Source: Gammaproteobacteria bacterium HGW-Gammaproteobacteria-4 (lineage in GTDB: Bacteria > Pseudomonadota > Gammaproteobacteria > Xanthomonadales > Xanthomonadaceae). From it: a DNA stretch of 64,000 nt. Shown one piece after another: positions 29,596 through 38,108 of the stretch. Location of the stretch: contig PGZC01000008.1 in the NCBI GenBank assembly GCA_002839995.1, forward strand, positions 1 to 64,000, read 5' to 3'. Position numbers and translations under genes: made by a program. The notes below the pieces were generated by a model. It worked only from the letters and a program-made list of their open reading frames with translations, was not told where the DNA came from and did no database searches. The stretch's first letter is position 1. The number at the start of each line of letters is the position of its first letter.

Positions 29596-30552
29596 TCAGT
29601 TGCCCGGTGCCGTCGCTGCCGCTTCGTCTGCGGCCTCGCTGTCCGGTGCCGCGGCTGGCTCGTCGGCGTCAACCACGGTCGCTGCACTGTCTGCTGCCGC
29701 CAGCGCGGTTTCGGCACGGGCAATGCCGGACGCGCTGAACCAATGGCCGTCGCGTTGCAGCATGTCCATTTCGAAACTGATCGGCTTGTCGAGCAGGGTG
29801 TAGCTCACCTTGACCCGCGCGGTATCGCCATCGCGGCTCAACTCGCTTGCGCTGACGCTGGCCAGCGCCTTGTCGATATCGAGCCCGTACGTCGCCAGTA
29901 TTTTCTTGGCGCCTGCCGCCGCCACCCCGGCCTTGCTCAGTGCGCCGTCGAGGCTGATCGTACGCAGGGCGTCGATGTCGGTCAGCTCCAGGTTGCGCGT
30001 GGTTTCGGTGACGGCCGCTATCGTTGCTTTTGCCTTGTCGCGGTCGGTGAGCGGCAATGTCGATGCCCAGCCGGTCATCGCGACCAGCGCGCTGCTGGCG
30101 TGCTGTTTTTCGTCGTCGCTGAGGGTCTGGTTCTCTGCGATCGCGGCGGAAACAAAGCCACTGCCCATGGCGACGGCAAGGGGCAACTGGCTGCCGATTT
30201 CGGCGTCGAGTTTGGCCAGCATCGGCTCGAGTTCCGCGTACAGCGCAGCTTCGGCGTCCGGTGCGGTTAGTTTGTCCACCATCTGCGCAAACTCGGCGCG
30301 TTCGCTATCCTCGGCGGGCGGCAATGCATTGCGCTGGGCTTCGAATAGCGCTTCGGTGCGCTGGCGCAGATCATCCGGCAGCCATTGTCGGCTGAAGGCC
30401 TGCATGTCGTTGGCGTGCAGGCTTTGCGCCCATTGTGCGACCGCCTCGGTCGGGCTTTTCCCCGCTCCGGCGGCGGGGACGGAGGTGTCCTTGCCGCACG
30501 CAAACAGCAGCGGCAATGCCAGGGTCAGCGACAGGATACGAAAACGGTGCAT
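29596..30552 (-). CDS. Hypothetical lipoprotein
   Basis: A 318-residue protein with a clear lipoprotein signal, FRILSLTLALPLLFACGKD (lipobox LFAC, Cys about residue 18). The body is helical and acidic. It resembles the DUF6694/YfhE-like class of small conserved lipoproteins only in general shape, so no function is assigned. The C-terminus is an Ala/Asp/Glu-rich low-complexity tail (about 285-318). ATG at 30552 gives the signal peptide; the frame is open 20 codons further upstream with no signal. It lies between plsB and the acid phosphatase gene on the same strand. Confidence 0.75.
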   Translation of the reverse strand: MHRFRILSLTLALPLLFACGKDTSVPAAGAGKSPTEAVAQWAQSLHANDMQAFSRQWLPDDLRQRTEALFEAQRNALPPAEDSERAEFAQMVDKLTAPDAEAALYAELEPMLAKLDAEIGSQLPLAVAMGSGFVSAAIAENQTLSDDEKQHASSALVAMTGWASTLPLTDRDKAKATIAAVTETTRNLELTDIDALRTISLDGALSKAGVAAAGAKKILATYGLDIDKALASVSASELSRDGDTARVKVSYTLLDKPISFEMDMLQRDGHWFSASGIARAETALAAADSAATVVDADEPAAAPDSEAADEAAATAPGN

Positions 30553-30612
30553 GGGAGCCTCCGGTGGCAAGGGTTTGCGGCGCGTCGTTGCGCGCCGCGT
30601 GGAGGGGTTCAA

Positions 30613-31497
30613 TTATTGCAGACGCAGGGCGTCGCGTTTGCAGCGGTTGGGATCGGATTTCGCTCGCTCGCCGCATTCGCGCAGTATCGCCGATTCCCAA
30701 CTGCCGTAGGCCGGGTTGGGCAGCATGATCCATTGCGTGCCCCAGCGCGTGCGGTTGCGTTCAACCAGGGTGTGGCGGGCGAGCGGGCTGACCGCGACGC
30801 CGTCGAGAAAATCGCCGAGATTGTCGCCGAGCATCAACAGCACCCGATGGCGCTCGCTGATCCAGCTGCGGCGAACGCCCTTTTCGCGCCCCGGCGCGCG
30901 CGGGTCGTTACGCAAGATCACGTTGCTGCCGTCATCGGCAACCGGAAAGCCCAACGCGCGCAGGTTGTCGATGGTCGCCGCGCGTTCAGCCGGATCGTCG
31001 CGGTTGGTGACGTAATACACGGTGACGCCCTGTTCGGCGGCGTAGCGGTAGAAGGCCAGCGCGCCGGGCAGGGCGCGGGCACGACGTTCGCTGACCCAGG
31101 ACAACCAAGCGTCGTAACTGAACTCGGTGTTTTGTGCGCGAATACTGCGCGCCTGAAACGGGCTGTTGTCGAGCAGGGTCTCGTCGGCATCGGTGATCAA
31201 GGCCGGAGGCAGGCCCTTGGCCGGCACCTTGCGCTCGCCAGTGGGCATCGCATCCCATTGCGGGTCGGCCAAGGCCAGGTCGAGTTGTTGTCGGGCCAGC
31301 GCGAAGCTGCCCAGCATCGCCGCTTCATATTCTGCCGATTGCTGCATCCACAGCGTCGCGTCGAGCTTGTTGTCGCTCGCAGAAACAATCGCTTGCACCG
31401 ATTCCGGCAGCAGGGTGCCTGGTGCCGACGACGGTTGGCTGGCACAGCCGGCGACAAGGGCGAGCAGCGTGCTCGTGGCAAGCAAACGGATACGCAT
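30613..31497 (-). CDS. Class C (HAD-superfamily) acid phosphatase lipoprotein
   Basis: A 294-residue protein with a lipoprotein signal (LLATSTLLALVAGCASQ, Cys about 18). The class C nonspecific acid phosphatase fold of the P4/lipoprotein e type follows. HAD motif I reads ITDADETLLDNSPFQA; the usual family form is DLDET, so the second residue is changed but both aspartates are kept. Motif II is VYYVTNRDD, and motif IV is LLMLGDNLGDF. QSAEYEAAMLGSFALARQQLD near the N-terminus matches the family. It probably dephosphorylates extracellular nucleotides in the envelope. ATG at 31497 is preferred over a GTG two codons upstream. Confidence 0.88.
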   Translation of the reverse strand: MRIRLLATSTLLALVAGCASQPSSAPGTLLPESVQAIVSASDNKLDATLWMQQSAEYEAAMLGSFALARQQLDLALADPQWDAMPTGERKVPAKGLPPALITDADETLLDNSPFQARSIRAQNTEFSYDAWLSWVSERRARALPGALAFYRYAAEQGVTVYYVTNRDDPAERAATIDNLRALGFPVADDGSNVILRNDPRAPGREKGVRRSWISERHRVLLMLGDNLGDFLDGVAVSPLARHTLVERNRTRWGTQWIMLPNPAYGSWESAILRECGERAKSDPNRCKRDALRLQ

Positions 31498-31590
31498 GAT
31501 CACTAATCCCCGAAAATCCGAACGCGCAGTTTAGCCGCGCCGTGTTGTTGCAATGTTTCAAGCCCGATCAATCCAATCAACAAGTTCCGA

Positions 31591-33570
31591 TCAGTCGCCG
31601 AGCAGGCTGGCGATCGCATCCAGGTGCGCGCGACCGCGCTCGCGCCGCTGCACCGCTTCGCGCTCGGGGTCGTCGCCATCGCGTTGCACGTCGGCGGCCG
31701 GCAGTTCGGCCAGGAACCGGCTCGGCTGCAACGACAACATCTGCCCCCAGCGCTTGGTCTGGCTGCTGTGGCTCAGCCACAGCCGGTGTTTGGCGCGGGT
31801 GATGCCGACGTACATCAGGCGCCGTTCCTCGTTGAGCTGGCCCTCGTCCATGCTGGCCTCGTGCGGCAGGTTGCCGTCCTCGCAGCCGACGATGAAGACA
31901 TGGCCGAACTCCAGGCCCTTGGCGCCGTGCAGGCTCATCAACCGCACCGCATTGCCCGGTTCGTCGCGGTCGGAATGACTGAGCAGCGCCAATTGCGCGG
32001 CCAGGTCGCGAGCGCTGCCGGCAGCGGCGCCAGCAAACCAGTCGGCCAGCTCTTCCAGATTGGCGCGGCGACGCTCGAACACCGTCGGGTCGCGGGTTTG
32101 CGCCTGCAAGGCGGCGACCAGACCCGATTGCGTGACCAGCGCGCGGCACAGTTCCGCCGGCGGCAGGGTTTCCGCCAGTCCCTGCAAACGGTGCACGATG
32201 TCGATGAACTCGCTGAGGCCGGACATCGCCCGCGCCGGTAGTTGCTTGAGCAATGAAATCTGCGCCGCAGCGCGCAACATCGGCATGCCGGCGTGATGCG
32301 CCAGCTCGGCCAGTTTGGCCAGGCTGGCGCTGCCGACTTCGCGCTTGGGCGAACCGATGGCGCGCAGGAACGCGCTGTCGTCGTCGGGATTGGCCAGCAG
32401 TCGCAGCCAGGCCAGCGCATCCTTCACCTCGCCGCGATCGAGGAAGGCGGTGCCGCCGGACAGGTGGTAGGGGATGCGCAGCAGTTGCAGCGCCTTTTCC
32501 AGTGGTCGCGACTGGTGATTGCCGCGAAACAGGATCGCGAAATCCGACCATGGGACTTGCTGGTCGTTCTTGCTGAAGGCGATTTCGGCGGCGACCCGGT
32601 CCGCCTCGTGCTCGCTGTCGCGGCATTGCCAGACCCGGATCGGCTGGCCCTGGCCCTGATCGCTCCACAACTGTTTGACGTGGGTATGCGGGTTGTTGGC
32701 GATCAGGGTGTTGGCGGCACGCAGGATGCGCGCGCTGCAACGGTAGTTCTGCTCCAGCTTGATGACCTTCAGATCCGGGTAATCGCGCGCCAGCAGGTCG
32801 AGGTTCTCCGGCTGTGCACCGCGCCAGGCGTAGATGCTCTGATCGTCATCGCCGACGCAGGTGATCGCCCCGCGCGGCCCGGCCAGTTGACGCAGCAGCC
32901 GGTATTGCGCGCCGTTGGTGTCCTGGCACTCATCGACCAGCAGGTAACGGATGCGCTCGCGCCAGGCGGCCGCGAGATCGGGATCCGCTTCCAGCAATTG
33001 CAGTGGCAGCCGGATCAGATCATCGAAATCGACCGCGTTGAAGGCGGTTAACCGTTGTTGGTATTTCGTGTAAATCGCCGCCGCCTCGCGCTCGCGCGCA
33101 CTGCCGGCCGCCGCCTGCGCCTGTTCTGGCGACAGGCCTTCATTCTTGGCCCGCGACAACAAGCTACGCAATTGCTCAACGGCATCTTTCCTGGCGCCCT
33201 GCGGCGCCAAATCGCGGATCACGCCCAGTTGATCGTCGCTGTCGAACACCGAAAAACCGCGGCGCAGGCCGATGCGGGCGTGCTCAATCTGCAGAAAACG
33301 CAGGCCCAGCGCGTGAAACGTGGTCACGGTCAGGCCTTCGGCGCGTTCGGCCTTGACCCGCTTGGCGACGCGCTCGCGCATTTCGCGCGCCGCCTTGTTG
33401 GTGAACGTGATCGCGGCGATGTAACGCGCCTCGTGCTGGCCGCTGGCGATCAGGTGCGCGATCTTCTCGGTGATCACCCGGGTCTTGCCGCTGCCGGCGC
33501 CGGCCAGCACCAGCAGCGGCGTGTGCGTATGCAATACCGCTTCGCGTTGAGGGGTGTTGAGTCCGTGCAT
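31591..33570 (-). CDS. rep: ATP-dependent DNA helicase Rep
   Basis: A superfamily-1A 3'-5' helicase that helps replication forks past protein blocks. The 659 residues show all SF1A motifs: Q-motif LNTPQREAV, Walker A AGAGSGKT at 23-30, Ia ITFTNKAAREM, II YLLVDECQDTNGAQY, III ITCVGDDDQSIYAWRGA, IV NYRCSARIL, V VRLMSLHGAKGLEF and VI NEERRLMYVGITRAK. Length and motif context fit Rep better than UvrD (~720 residues). ATG at 33570 gives the standard MHGLN start. Upstream on the minus strand a TACAAT hexamer (33596-33601) could be its -10 box. It diverges from tdk. Confidence 0.92.
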   Translation of the reverse strand: MHGLNTPQREAVLHTHTPLLVLAGAGSGKTRVITEKIAHLIASGQHEARYIAAITFTNKAAREMRERVAKRVKAERAEGLTVTTFHALGLRFLQIEHARIGLRRGFSVFDSDDQLGVIRDLAPQGARKDAVEQLRSLLSRAKNEGLSPEQAQAAAGSAREREAAAIYTKYQQRLTAFNAVDFDDLIRLPLQLLEADPDLAAAWRERIRYLLVDECQDTNGAQYRLLRQLAGPRGAITCVGDDDQSIYAWRGAQPENLDLLARDYPDLKVIKLEQNYRCSARILRAANTLIANNPHTHVKQLWSDQGQGQPIRVWQCRDSEHEADRVAAEIAFSKNDQQVPWSDFAILFRGNHQSRPLEKALQLLRIPYHLSGGTAFLDRGEVKDALAWLRLLANPDDDSAFLRAIGSPKREVGSASLAKLAELAHHAGMPMLRAAAQISLLKQLPARAMSGLSEFIDIVHRLQGLAETLPPAELCRALVTQSGLVAALQAQTRDPTVFERRRANLEELADWFAGAAAGSARDLAAQLALLSHSDRDEPGNAVRLMSLHGAKGLEFGHVFIVGCEDGNLPHEASMDEGQLNEERRLMYVGITRAKHRLWLSHSSQTKRWGQMLSLQPSRFLAELPAADVQRDGDDPEREAVQRRERGRAHLDAIASLLGD

Positions 33571-33662
33571 GGGGCGCCGCTCTGTCTGGCCGGCGATTGT
33601 AACGGTTGGCGGTTCGGCTGGGCGGCCGACAGGCCGGCGTGCCGGAACACTCGCGATGCGGC

Positions 33663-33668
33663 GATAAT
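33663..33668 (+). promoter_or_regulatory. GATAAT -10-like hexamer 6 nt before tdk
   Basis: The hexamer ends 6 nt before the tdk ATG, the distance expected if transcription starts at or next to the A of the start codon. No Shine-Dalgarno sequence is present between. It is one of three genes in the window with this exact geometry (also algH and gspL). Confidence 0.4.
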
Positions 33669-33674
33669 GCCGCC

Positions 33675-34313
33675 ATGGCAAAGCTCTATTTCTATTATTC
33701 GGCGATGAACGCCGGCAAGACCACGACGTTGTTGCAAAGCGCGCACAACTACCACGAGCGCGGCATGCGCACGTTGATCCTTACCCCGCAGCTCGATGAC
33801 CGCTACGGCAGCGGGGTAGTGGCGTCGCGGATCGGGCTGCGCGCGCCGGCGCACATCTTCGCCGGCGATGACGACCTGGAGGCGTTGGTGCGATCGGACA
33901 TCGAAGCGCGCGGCCCGTTGCACTGCGTGCTCGCCGATGAGGCGCAGTTTCTGAGCAAACGCCAGGTATGGCAGCTCACCGAAGTGGTGGATCGGCTCGA
34001 TATTCCGGTGCTGGCGTATGGCCTTCGCACCGATTTTCGCGGTGAATTGTTCGAGGGCAGCCAGTACCTGCTGGCCTGGGCGGATCATCTCACCGAGATC
34101 AAGACCATCTGCCACAGCGGGCGCAAGGCGAGCATGGTGGTGCGGGTGGATGAGCAAGGCCGGGCGTTGACCGAGGGGCCGCAGGTGCAGATCGGCGGTA
34201 ACGAGCGCTACGTTTCGGTCAGCCGGATCGAATTCAAGAACATCACCGAAGGCCATGGTGTGCTGCCGCTAAAGCAGCCGCGCCTGCCGCTGGGCGAGGG
34301 CGAGCCGGAGTAG
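33675..34313 (+). CDS. tdk: Thymidine kinase (type II), zinc ligands mostly lost
   Basis: Phosphorylates thymidine to dTMP for salvage. The 212-residue protein is close to E. coli Tdk: [17 protein letters not shown] with Walker A at 9-16, [29 protein letters not shown] with the catalytic Glu, and [25 protein letters not shown]. The zinc-binding lasso is altered: the E. coli ligands C145, C147, C182 and H185 correspond here to C146, S148, a serine in VSVSR and a glutamate. The lactonised [11 protein letters not shown] segment that contacts the base is kept, so activity may persist without zinc. It stands alone, diverging from rep. Confidence 0.92.
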   Translation: MAKLYFYYSAMNAGKTTTLLQSAHNYHERGMRTLILTPQLDDRYGSGVVASRIGLRAPAHIFAGDDDLEALVRSDIEARGPLHCVLADEAQFLSKRQVWQLTEVVDRLDIPVLAYGLRTDFRGELFEGSQYLLAWADHLTEIKTICHSGRKASMVVRVDEQGRALTEGPQVQIGGNERYVSVSRIEFKNITEGHGVLPLKQPRLPLGEGEPE

Positions 34314-34456
34314 CGCCCGGCGCAGCGGTCTGCCAGCACAGTCTTTTCCAATTCAGGCATGCGCTTGGACGAAGCGGGTTTGGGTGTTGCGCGCGGGGGC
34401 GATGGGTGTTTGGGCAGTTGCGTGTAAAACAGCATGTCGACAGCCCGGGCTGCGCG

Positions 34457-34524
34457 ATTTCCCCTTTGCGCTGTTTGCGTCCTTTGCGGATCGACGGCTT
34501 TGCGCTTTTCCCGTGGTTCCGTGG
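34457..34524. repeat. Partial composite repeat upstream of the DUF2066 gene
   Basis: The 280-nt gap has no gene. It contains the right-arm half of the composite family: CCCCTTTGCGCTGTTTGCGT, CCTTTGCGGA, then TTTTCCCGTGG. A left arm is not evident. The rest of 34314-34593 shows nothing recognisable. Confidence 0.6.
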
Positions 34525-34593
34525 AGCGAACAGCATTGGACTATGGCGCGTGGCTTGGGCACCATGTCGCGATTGCTCTACCGGGTTTGACGC

Positions 34594-35637
34594 ATGTTCC
34601 GATTCCTGCTCCTTGTCTGCTTTTGTGCCGTGCTGGCCTCGGCGCCGGTGGCGGTTGCGCAGTCGCTGGACCTGTATGAAGGCGAAACCGAGGTCGCCGA
34701 TCAGGGCGAGACCGAGCGCAATGCCGGGCTGGCGCGGATATTGGCCGGCGTGATCGCCCGCCTGGCCTCCGACCCGAGCCAGGCGGCGGCAGCATCGATC
34801 GATGGGGTTACCGCTGCTGCCTCGTCCATGGTGCAGCAGTACCGCTACCGACAGGACGTGGATACCGCCAGTGGGGTGATCGCCTACCGGCAGATTCTGA
34901 TTGCACGCTTCGACCAGGCGATGGTTGACGCGATGCTCGCGCAACGTGGCATCGTCAGTTGGCAGGGCGCGCGTCCGGAGCCGCAGGTGTGGCTGGCCAT
35001 CGATGATGGCAGCGGGCCGCGTCTGGTGACGGCAGGACAGGCCAACGCGGTCGCCGCTCTCAGCGCCCAGGCGCGGTCGCGCGGGCTGGTGTTGCGCTTC
35101 CCCGACAACGCGGCGCTGTCGGAGTTGGGTTTGCGCGCCGCCTGGGATGGTGATGCCGAGGCCGCCGACGCCGTGCTGGGCGGTGCCGAGGCGCAAATTC
35201 AATTGTTGGGCCGCCTGTACCGCGCTGGCGGCGGCTGGATGGCGCAATGGACGCTGCGCGATGCCAGCGCCGAGGTCGCTCGCATCACGCGCTCGGCCAC
35301 CAGCGCGATCCCCCTGCTTGCCGCCGGCGCCGATCTGGCAGCCGATGAGCTGGCGCGGCGTTATCGCGATCTGGCGGTGAGCGGCCCGCCTGGCCAATAT
35401 CTGGTGCAGGTTCACGGTATCGCCTCGGCGGAAGCTTATGCCCGGCTGCGTGCCTACCTCGACACCCTGCCTTTCGTGCGTGCGGTGCAGGCCATGGATG
35501 CGGATGGCGATCGCCTGACGCTGCGTCTGGACCTGGCTTCCGGCATGGAGGGCTTTCGTGCCGCGGTCGGGCAGGGCGTGGTGTTGCGCGAGGATGCGGC
35601 GGGCGACGAGGTACCGGGTTTCCGGATGATGCCGTGA
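34594..35637 (+). CDS. DUF2066 domain-containing periplasmic protein
   Basis: A 347-residue protein with a signal peptide (FLLLVCFCAVLASAPVAVAQS, cleavage near residue 23). The DUF2066 domain begins LDLYEGETEVADQGETERNAGLARILAGVIARLA (marked by the early YEGETEV and the LARILAGVIARL helix). QQYRYR near residue 83 and a second half of alternating strands follow. The function is unknown. In Pseudomonas and relatives the gene sits in the same run as a PerM-like permease and hda, as here. Its stop overlaps the GTG start of the next gene by 4 nt, so the four genes to 38040 probably form one operon. Confidence 0.85.
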   Translation: MFRFLLLVCFCAVLASAPVAVAQSLDLYEGETEVADQGETERNAGLARILAGVIARLASDPSQAAAASIDGVTAAASSMVQQYRYRQDVDTASGVIAYRQILIARFDQAMVDAMLAQRGIVSWQGARPEPQVWLAIDDGSGPRLVTAGQANAVAALSAQARSRGLVLRFPDNAALSELGLRAAWDGDAEAADAVLGGAEAQIQLLGRLYRAGGGWMAQWTLRDASAEVARITRSATSAIPLLAAGADLAADELARRYRDLAVSGPPGQYLVQVHGIASAEAYARLRAYLDTLPFVRAVQAMDADGDRLTLRLDLASGMEGFRAAVGQGVVLREDAAGDEVPGFRMMP

Positions 35638-36194
35638 GCCTGCGCCAGTTGCCCAATGCGCTGACCATCGCCCGGATGCTGGCGGTGCCGCCGCTGCTGT
35701 GGCTGTTGGTGCACGAGCGCTATCCAGCGGCGTGGTGGCTGGCATTGGCTGCCGGCGTGTCGGATGCGCTGGATGGCCTGTTGGCAAAGCGCTGCAACTG
35801 GATCACCCGGCTCGGTGGTCTGCTCGACCCGATTGCCGACAAATTGCTGCTCGCGGCCGGCTTCATCGGCCTGTGGCTGGGCGGCCATGTGCCGACCTGG
35901 CTGTTGTCGCTGGTGTTGGTGCGCGATATCGTGATTCTGGCCGGTGCGGGCGCATGGCACTGGGTGATAGGCCCGGTGCCGATGACACCGAGTTGGCTGA
36001 GCAAGGCCAACACCGCGATTCAGATCGCATTCGTGCTTTGGTTGTTGTTGACGCTGGCTTACCCTGCGCTGCCGACACGAGGGCAGGATGCGGCGAGCTG
36101 GGTGGTGGCGGCATTTACCCTCGCCAGTGGTGTCCATTATGTGTTGCTTTGGGGCAATCGCGCCCGGCGGTTGCGAGAGGAAGGTTCCCGATGA
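35634..36194 (+). CDS. CDP-alcohol phosphatidyltransferase (PgsA-like)
   Basis: A 186-residue membrane enzyme of the CDP-alcohol phosphatidyltransferase superfamily, which joins a CDP-diacylglycerol lipid to an alcohol such as glycerol-3-phosphate. The active-site motif is complete: SDALDGLLAKR followed by GGLLDPIADK (DxxDG..A[K/R]...G...D...D) at about 42-69. Four to six hydrophobic helices flank it. The start LRQLPNALTIARML is typical of PgsA-type proteins. Whether it is the main PgsA or an accessory paralogue cannot be told. GTG at 35634 overlaps the DUF2066 stop; the 3' end overlaps the next gene as ATGA. Confidence 0.85.
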   Translation: MSLRQLPNALTIARMLAVPPLLWLLVHERYPAAWWLALAAGVSDALDGLLAKRCNWITRLGGLLDPIADKLLLAAGFIGLWLGGHVPTWLLSLVLVRDIVILAGAGAWHWVIGPVPMTPSWLSKANTAIQIAFVLWLLLTLAYPALPTRGQDAASWVVAAFTLASGVHYVLLWGNRARRLREEGSR

Positions 36195-37348
36195 ATACGA
36201 CTGTGCCAGTCTGGCAACCGCTGCGCTGGCTGCTGCCAACGGCGCTCATTGGCGTGTTGCTGTATCTGCTCGGGCCAGTGCTGATCCCGTTCGCCATTTC
36301 GGCGTTGCTGGCCTGGCTCGGCAACCCGCTGGTCGGGCGTTGCCAGCGTCATGGCATGAGCCGCTCGGCGGCGGTCAGTCTGGTGTTCGTGTCGATGAGT
36401 ATGTTGCTGCTGCTGTCGCTGTTGATCGTGATCCCGTTGCTGGAGCGCCAGATCAGTGAATTGATCACCAATTTGCCGCGTTATCTGGGCTGGCTGAAAA
36501 CCACGGCCTTGCCCTGGTTGGAGCAACGTACCGGTTTGGAAATTGCCGCGTATTTCGATCCCGATCAGTTGGTGGCGCTGCTCAAGGGACATTGGCAACA
36601 GGCCGGTGGTATCGCCAGCGCGGTGTTCGCCGGGCTGTCCAAGTCGGGTTTGGCGATTGCCGGTTGGTTGGCGACGGCGTTGCTGGTGCCAGTGGTCACC
36701 TTCTACTTCCTGCGCGATTGGCCGAATCTGGTGGCGCAGATACGCGAATTGTTGCCGCGGCAACTGGAGCCGACGGTGGTGCGGCTGGCGCAGCAGTCCG
36801 ACGAGGTATTGGGCGCGTTCCTGCGCGGCCAGATGTCGGTGATGATCGTGCTGGGTGCGATCTACGCGCTGGGTCTGTCGCTGGTCGGAATCGATCTGGC
36901 GTTTCTGATCGGTATGGGGTCGGGATTGCTCAGTTTCGTGCCGTATCTGGGCGCATTTCTGGGGGTTGCCGGCGGTCTGGTGGCCGCGCTGGTGCAACAC
37001 GGCGATTGGTTGCACGTGCTGCTGGTGCTCGGCGTGTTCGGTATCGGCCAGTTGCTGGAAAGCTTCGTGTTGACGCCGTGGCTGGTTGGCGATCGCATTG
37101 GCCTGCATCCGGTGGCAGTGATCTTCGCGATCATGGCCGGCGGCCAATTGTTCGGCTTTCTCGGTGTGCTGCTGGCGTTGCCGGTGGCGGCGGTGGTGAT
37201 GGTGGTGCTGCGCTACGCCCATCAGCGGTATCTCGATAGCGAGTTGTACCTGGCCGGCGCGGCGGCGGAGCCCGCGCCATCGGCATTGGCGACGGTTGAT
37301 GAGGTTGCCGATACGCCATCCGCCGTGACGCCTGACGAGCCGGTGTGA
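36191..37348 (+). CDS. AI-2E/PerM family membrane protein
   Basis: A 385-residue protein of the AI-2E transporter (PerM/TqsA) family with about eight membrane helices. It has the paired N-terminal helices (LLPTALIGVLLYLLGPVLIPFAISALLAWLGNPLV, named by its ends), then a long amphipathic region 70-150. C-terminal helices include the family block FLIGMGSGLLSFVPYLGAFLG near 236-256 and LLESFVLTPWLVGDRIGLHPVAVIFAIMAGGQLFGFLGVLLALP near 289-332 (marked by LTPWLVGDRIGLHP). The transported substrate is unknown for most members. A charged, Ala/Pro-rich tail closes it. It overlaps both neighbours by 4 nt. Confidence 0.9.
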   Translation: MNTTVPVWQPLRWLLPTALIGVLLYLLGPVLIPFAISALLAWLGNPLVGRCQRHGMSRSAAVSLVFVSMSMLLLLSLLIVIPLLERQISELITNLPRYLGWLKTTALPWLEQRTGLEIAAYFDPDQLVALLKGHWQQAGGIASAVFAGLSKSGLAIAGWLATALLVPVVTFYFLRDWPNLVAQIRELLPRQLEPTVVRLAQQSDEVLGAFLRGQMSVMIVLGAIYALGLSLVGIDLAFLIGMGSGLLSFVPYLGAFLGVAGGLVAALVQHGDWLHVLLVLGVFGIGQLLESFVLTPWLVGDRIGLHPVAVIFAIMAGGQLFGFLGVLLALPVAAVVMVVLRYAHQRYLDSELYLAGAAAEPAPSALATVDEVADTPSAVTPDEPV

Positions 37349-38040
37349 CCCATCCGCAGCTGCCGTTGCGTTTGCCGCCGGTCGCGCCCGATCAGCGCCT
37401 GACCGCATTTGTCGGCAGCGAGCCGGTCTGCGCCTTGCTGGCTGCGAGCGCGCGCGGGGAACTGCGCGATTGGCTTTTTCTTTGTGGTCCCGCCGGCTGC
37501 GGCAAAACCCATTTGTTGCTGGCGACCGTTGCCGAGGCGCAGGCGGTGGGCCGTGACGTGCGTTATCTGCCGCTGGCGGCGTTCGCCGGCGCACTGGCTG
37601 CGGGATTGCAGGGGCACGAGCACGGCGACCTGCTCTGCCTCGACGCGCTGGATGCCATCGCCGGCAGCGCGGCCGATGAAGAGGCGCTGTTTCATTTCCA
37701 TAATCGGGTGCGGGCAGCGGGCGGTCAGGTGATCTATGGCGCACGGGCCGCGCCTTCGCTCGACATCTGGTCGCTGCCGGATCTGGTGTCGCGCCTGAGC
37801 CAATGCGCGCGCAGTGTGCTGCCGTTGCTCGACGATGCTGGTCGGCGCGAGGTGCTGTCGCGGCGTGCGGCGTTGCGCGGCATGGTGCTGGAACCGGCAG
37901 TGCTCGACTACGTGTTGCGCCGCGTCGGCCGTGATCTGGCCAGCCTCACCGAATTGCTCGATCGCATCGACCGCGCCAGCCTCGCCGCCAAGCGGCGGGT
38001 GACCCTGCCGCTGGTGCGCAGCATCGTTGAGCAAACCTGA
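37345..38040 (+). CDS. hda: DnaA regulatory inactivator Hda
   Basis: A 231-residue AAA+ protein related to DnaA domain III. With the DNA-loaded sliding clamp it triggers hydrolysis of DnaA-ATP and so prevents over-initiation. The N-terminal QLPLRL (residues 5-10) is the clamp-binding motif. Walker A is GPAGCGKT at 48-55; the Walker B region reads DLLCLDALDAIAG. The C-terminal VGRDLASLTELLDRIDRASLAAKRRVTLPLVR lies in the DnaA-like lid. It lacks the DNA-binding domain IV, so it is not DnaA. GTG at 37345 overlaps the preceding stop. Confidence 0.93.
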   Translation: MTHPQLPLRLPPVAPDQRLTAFVGSEPVCALLAASARGELRDWLFLCGPAGCGKTHLLLATVAEAQAVGRDVRYLPLAAFAGALAAGLQGHEHGDLLCLDALDAIAGSAADEEALFHFHNRVRAAGGQVIYGARAAPSLDIWSLPDLVSRLSQCARSVLPLLDDAGRREVLSRRAALRGMVLEPAVLDYVLRRVGRDLASLTELLDRIDRASLAAKRRVTLPLVRSIVEQT

Positions 38041-38108
38041 TCGGTGTCAATAACAGCGTCACCGCGAATGCGCGAGAATGACGCACACACTTCGTGGAGC
38101 GAGATGTC

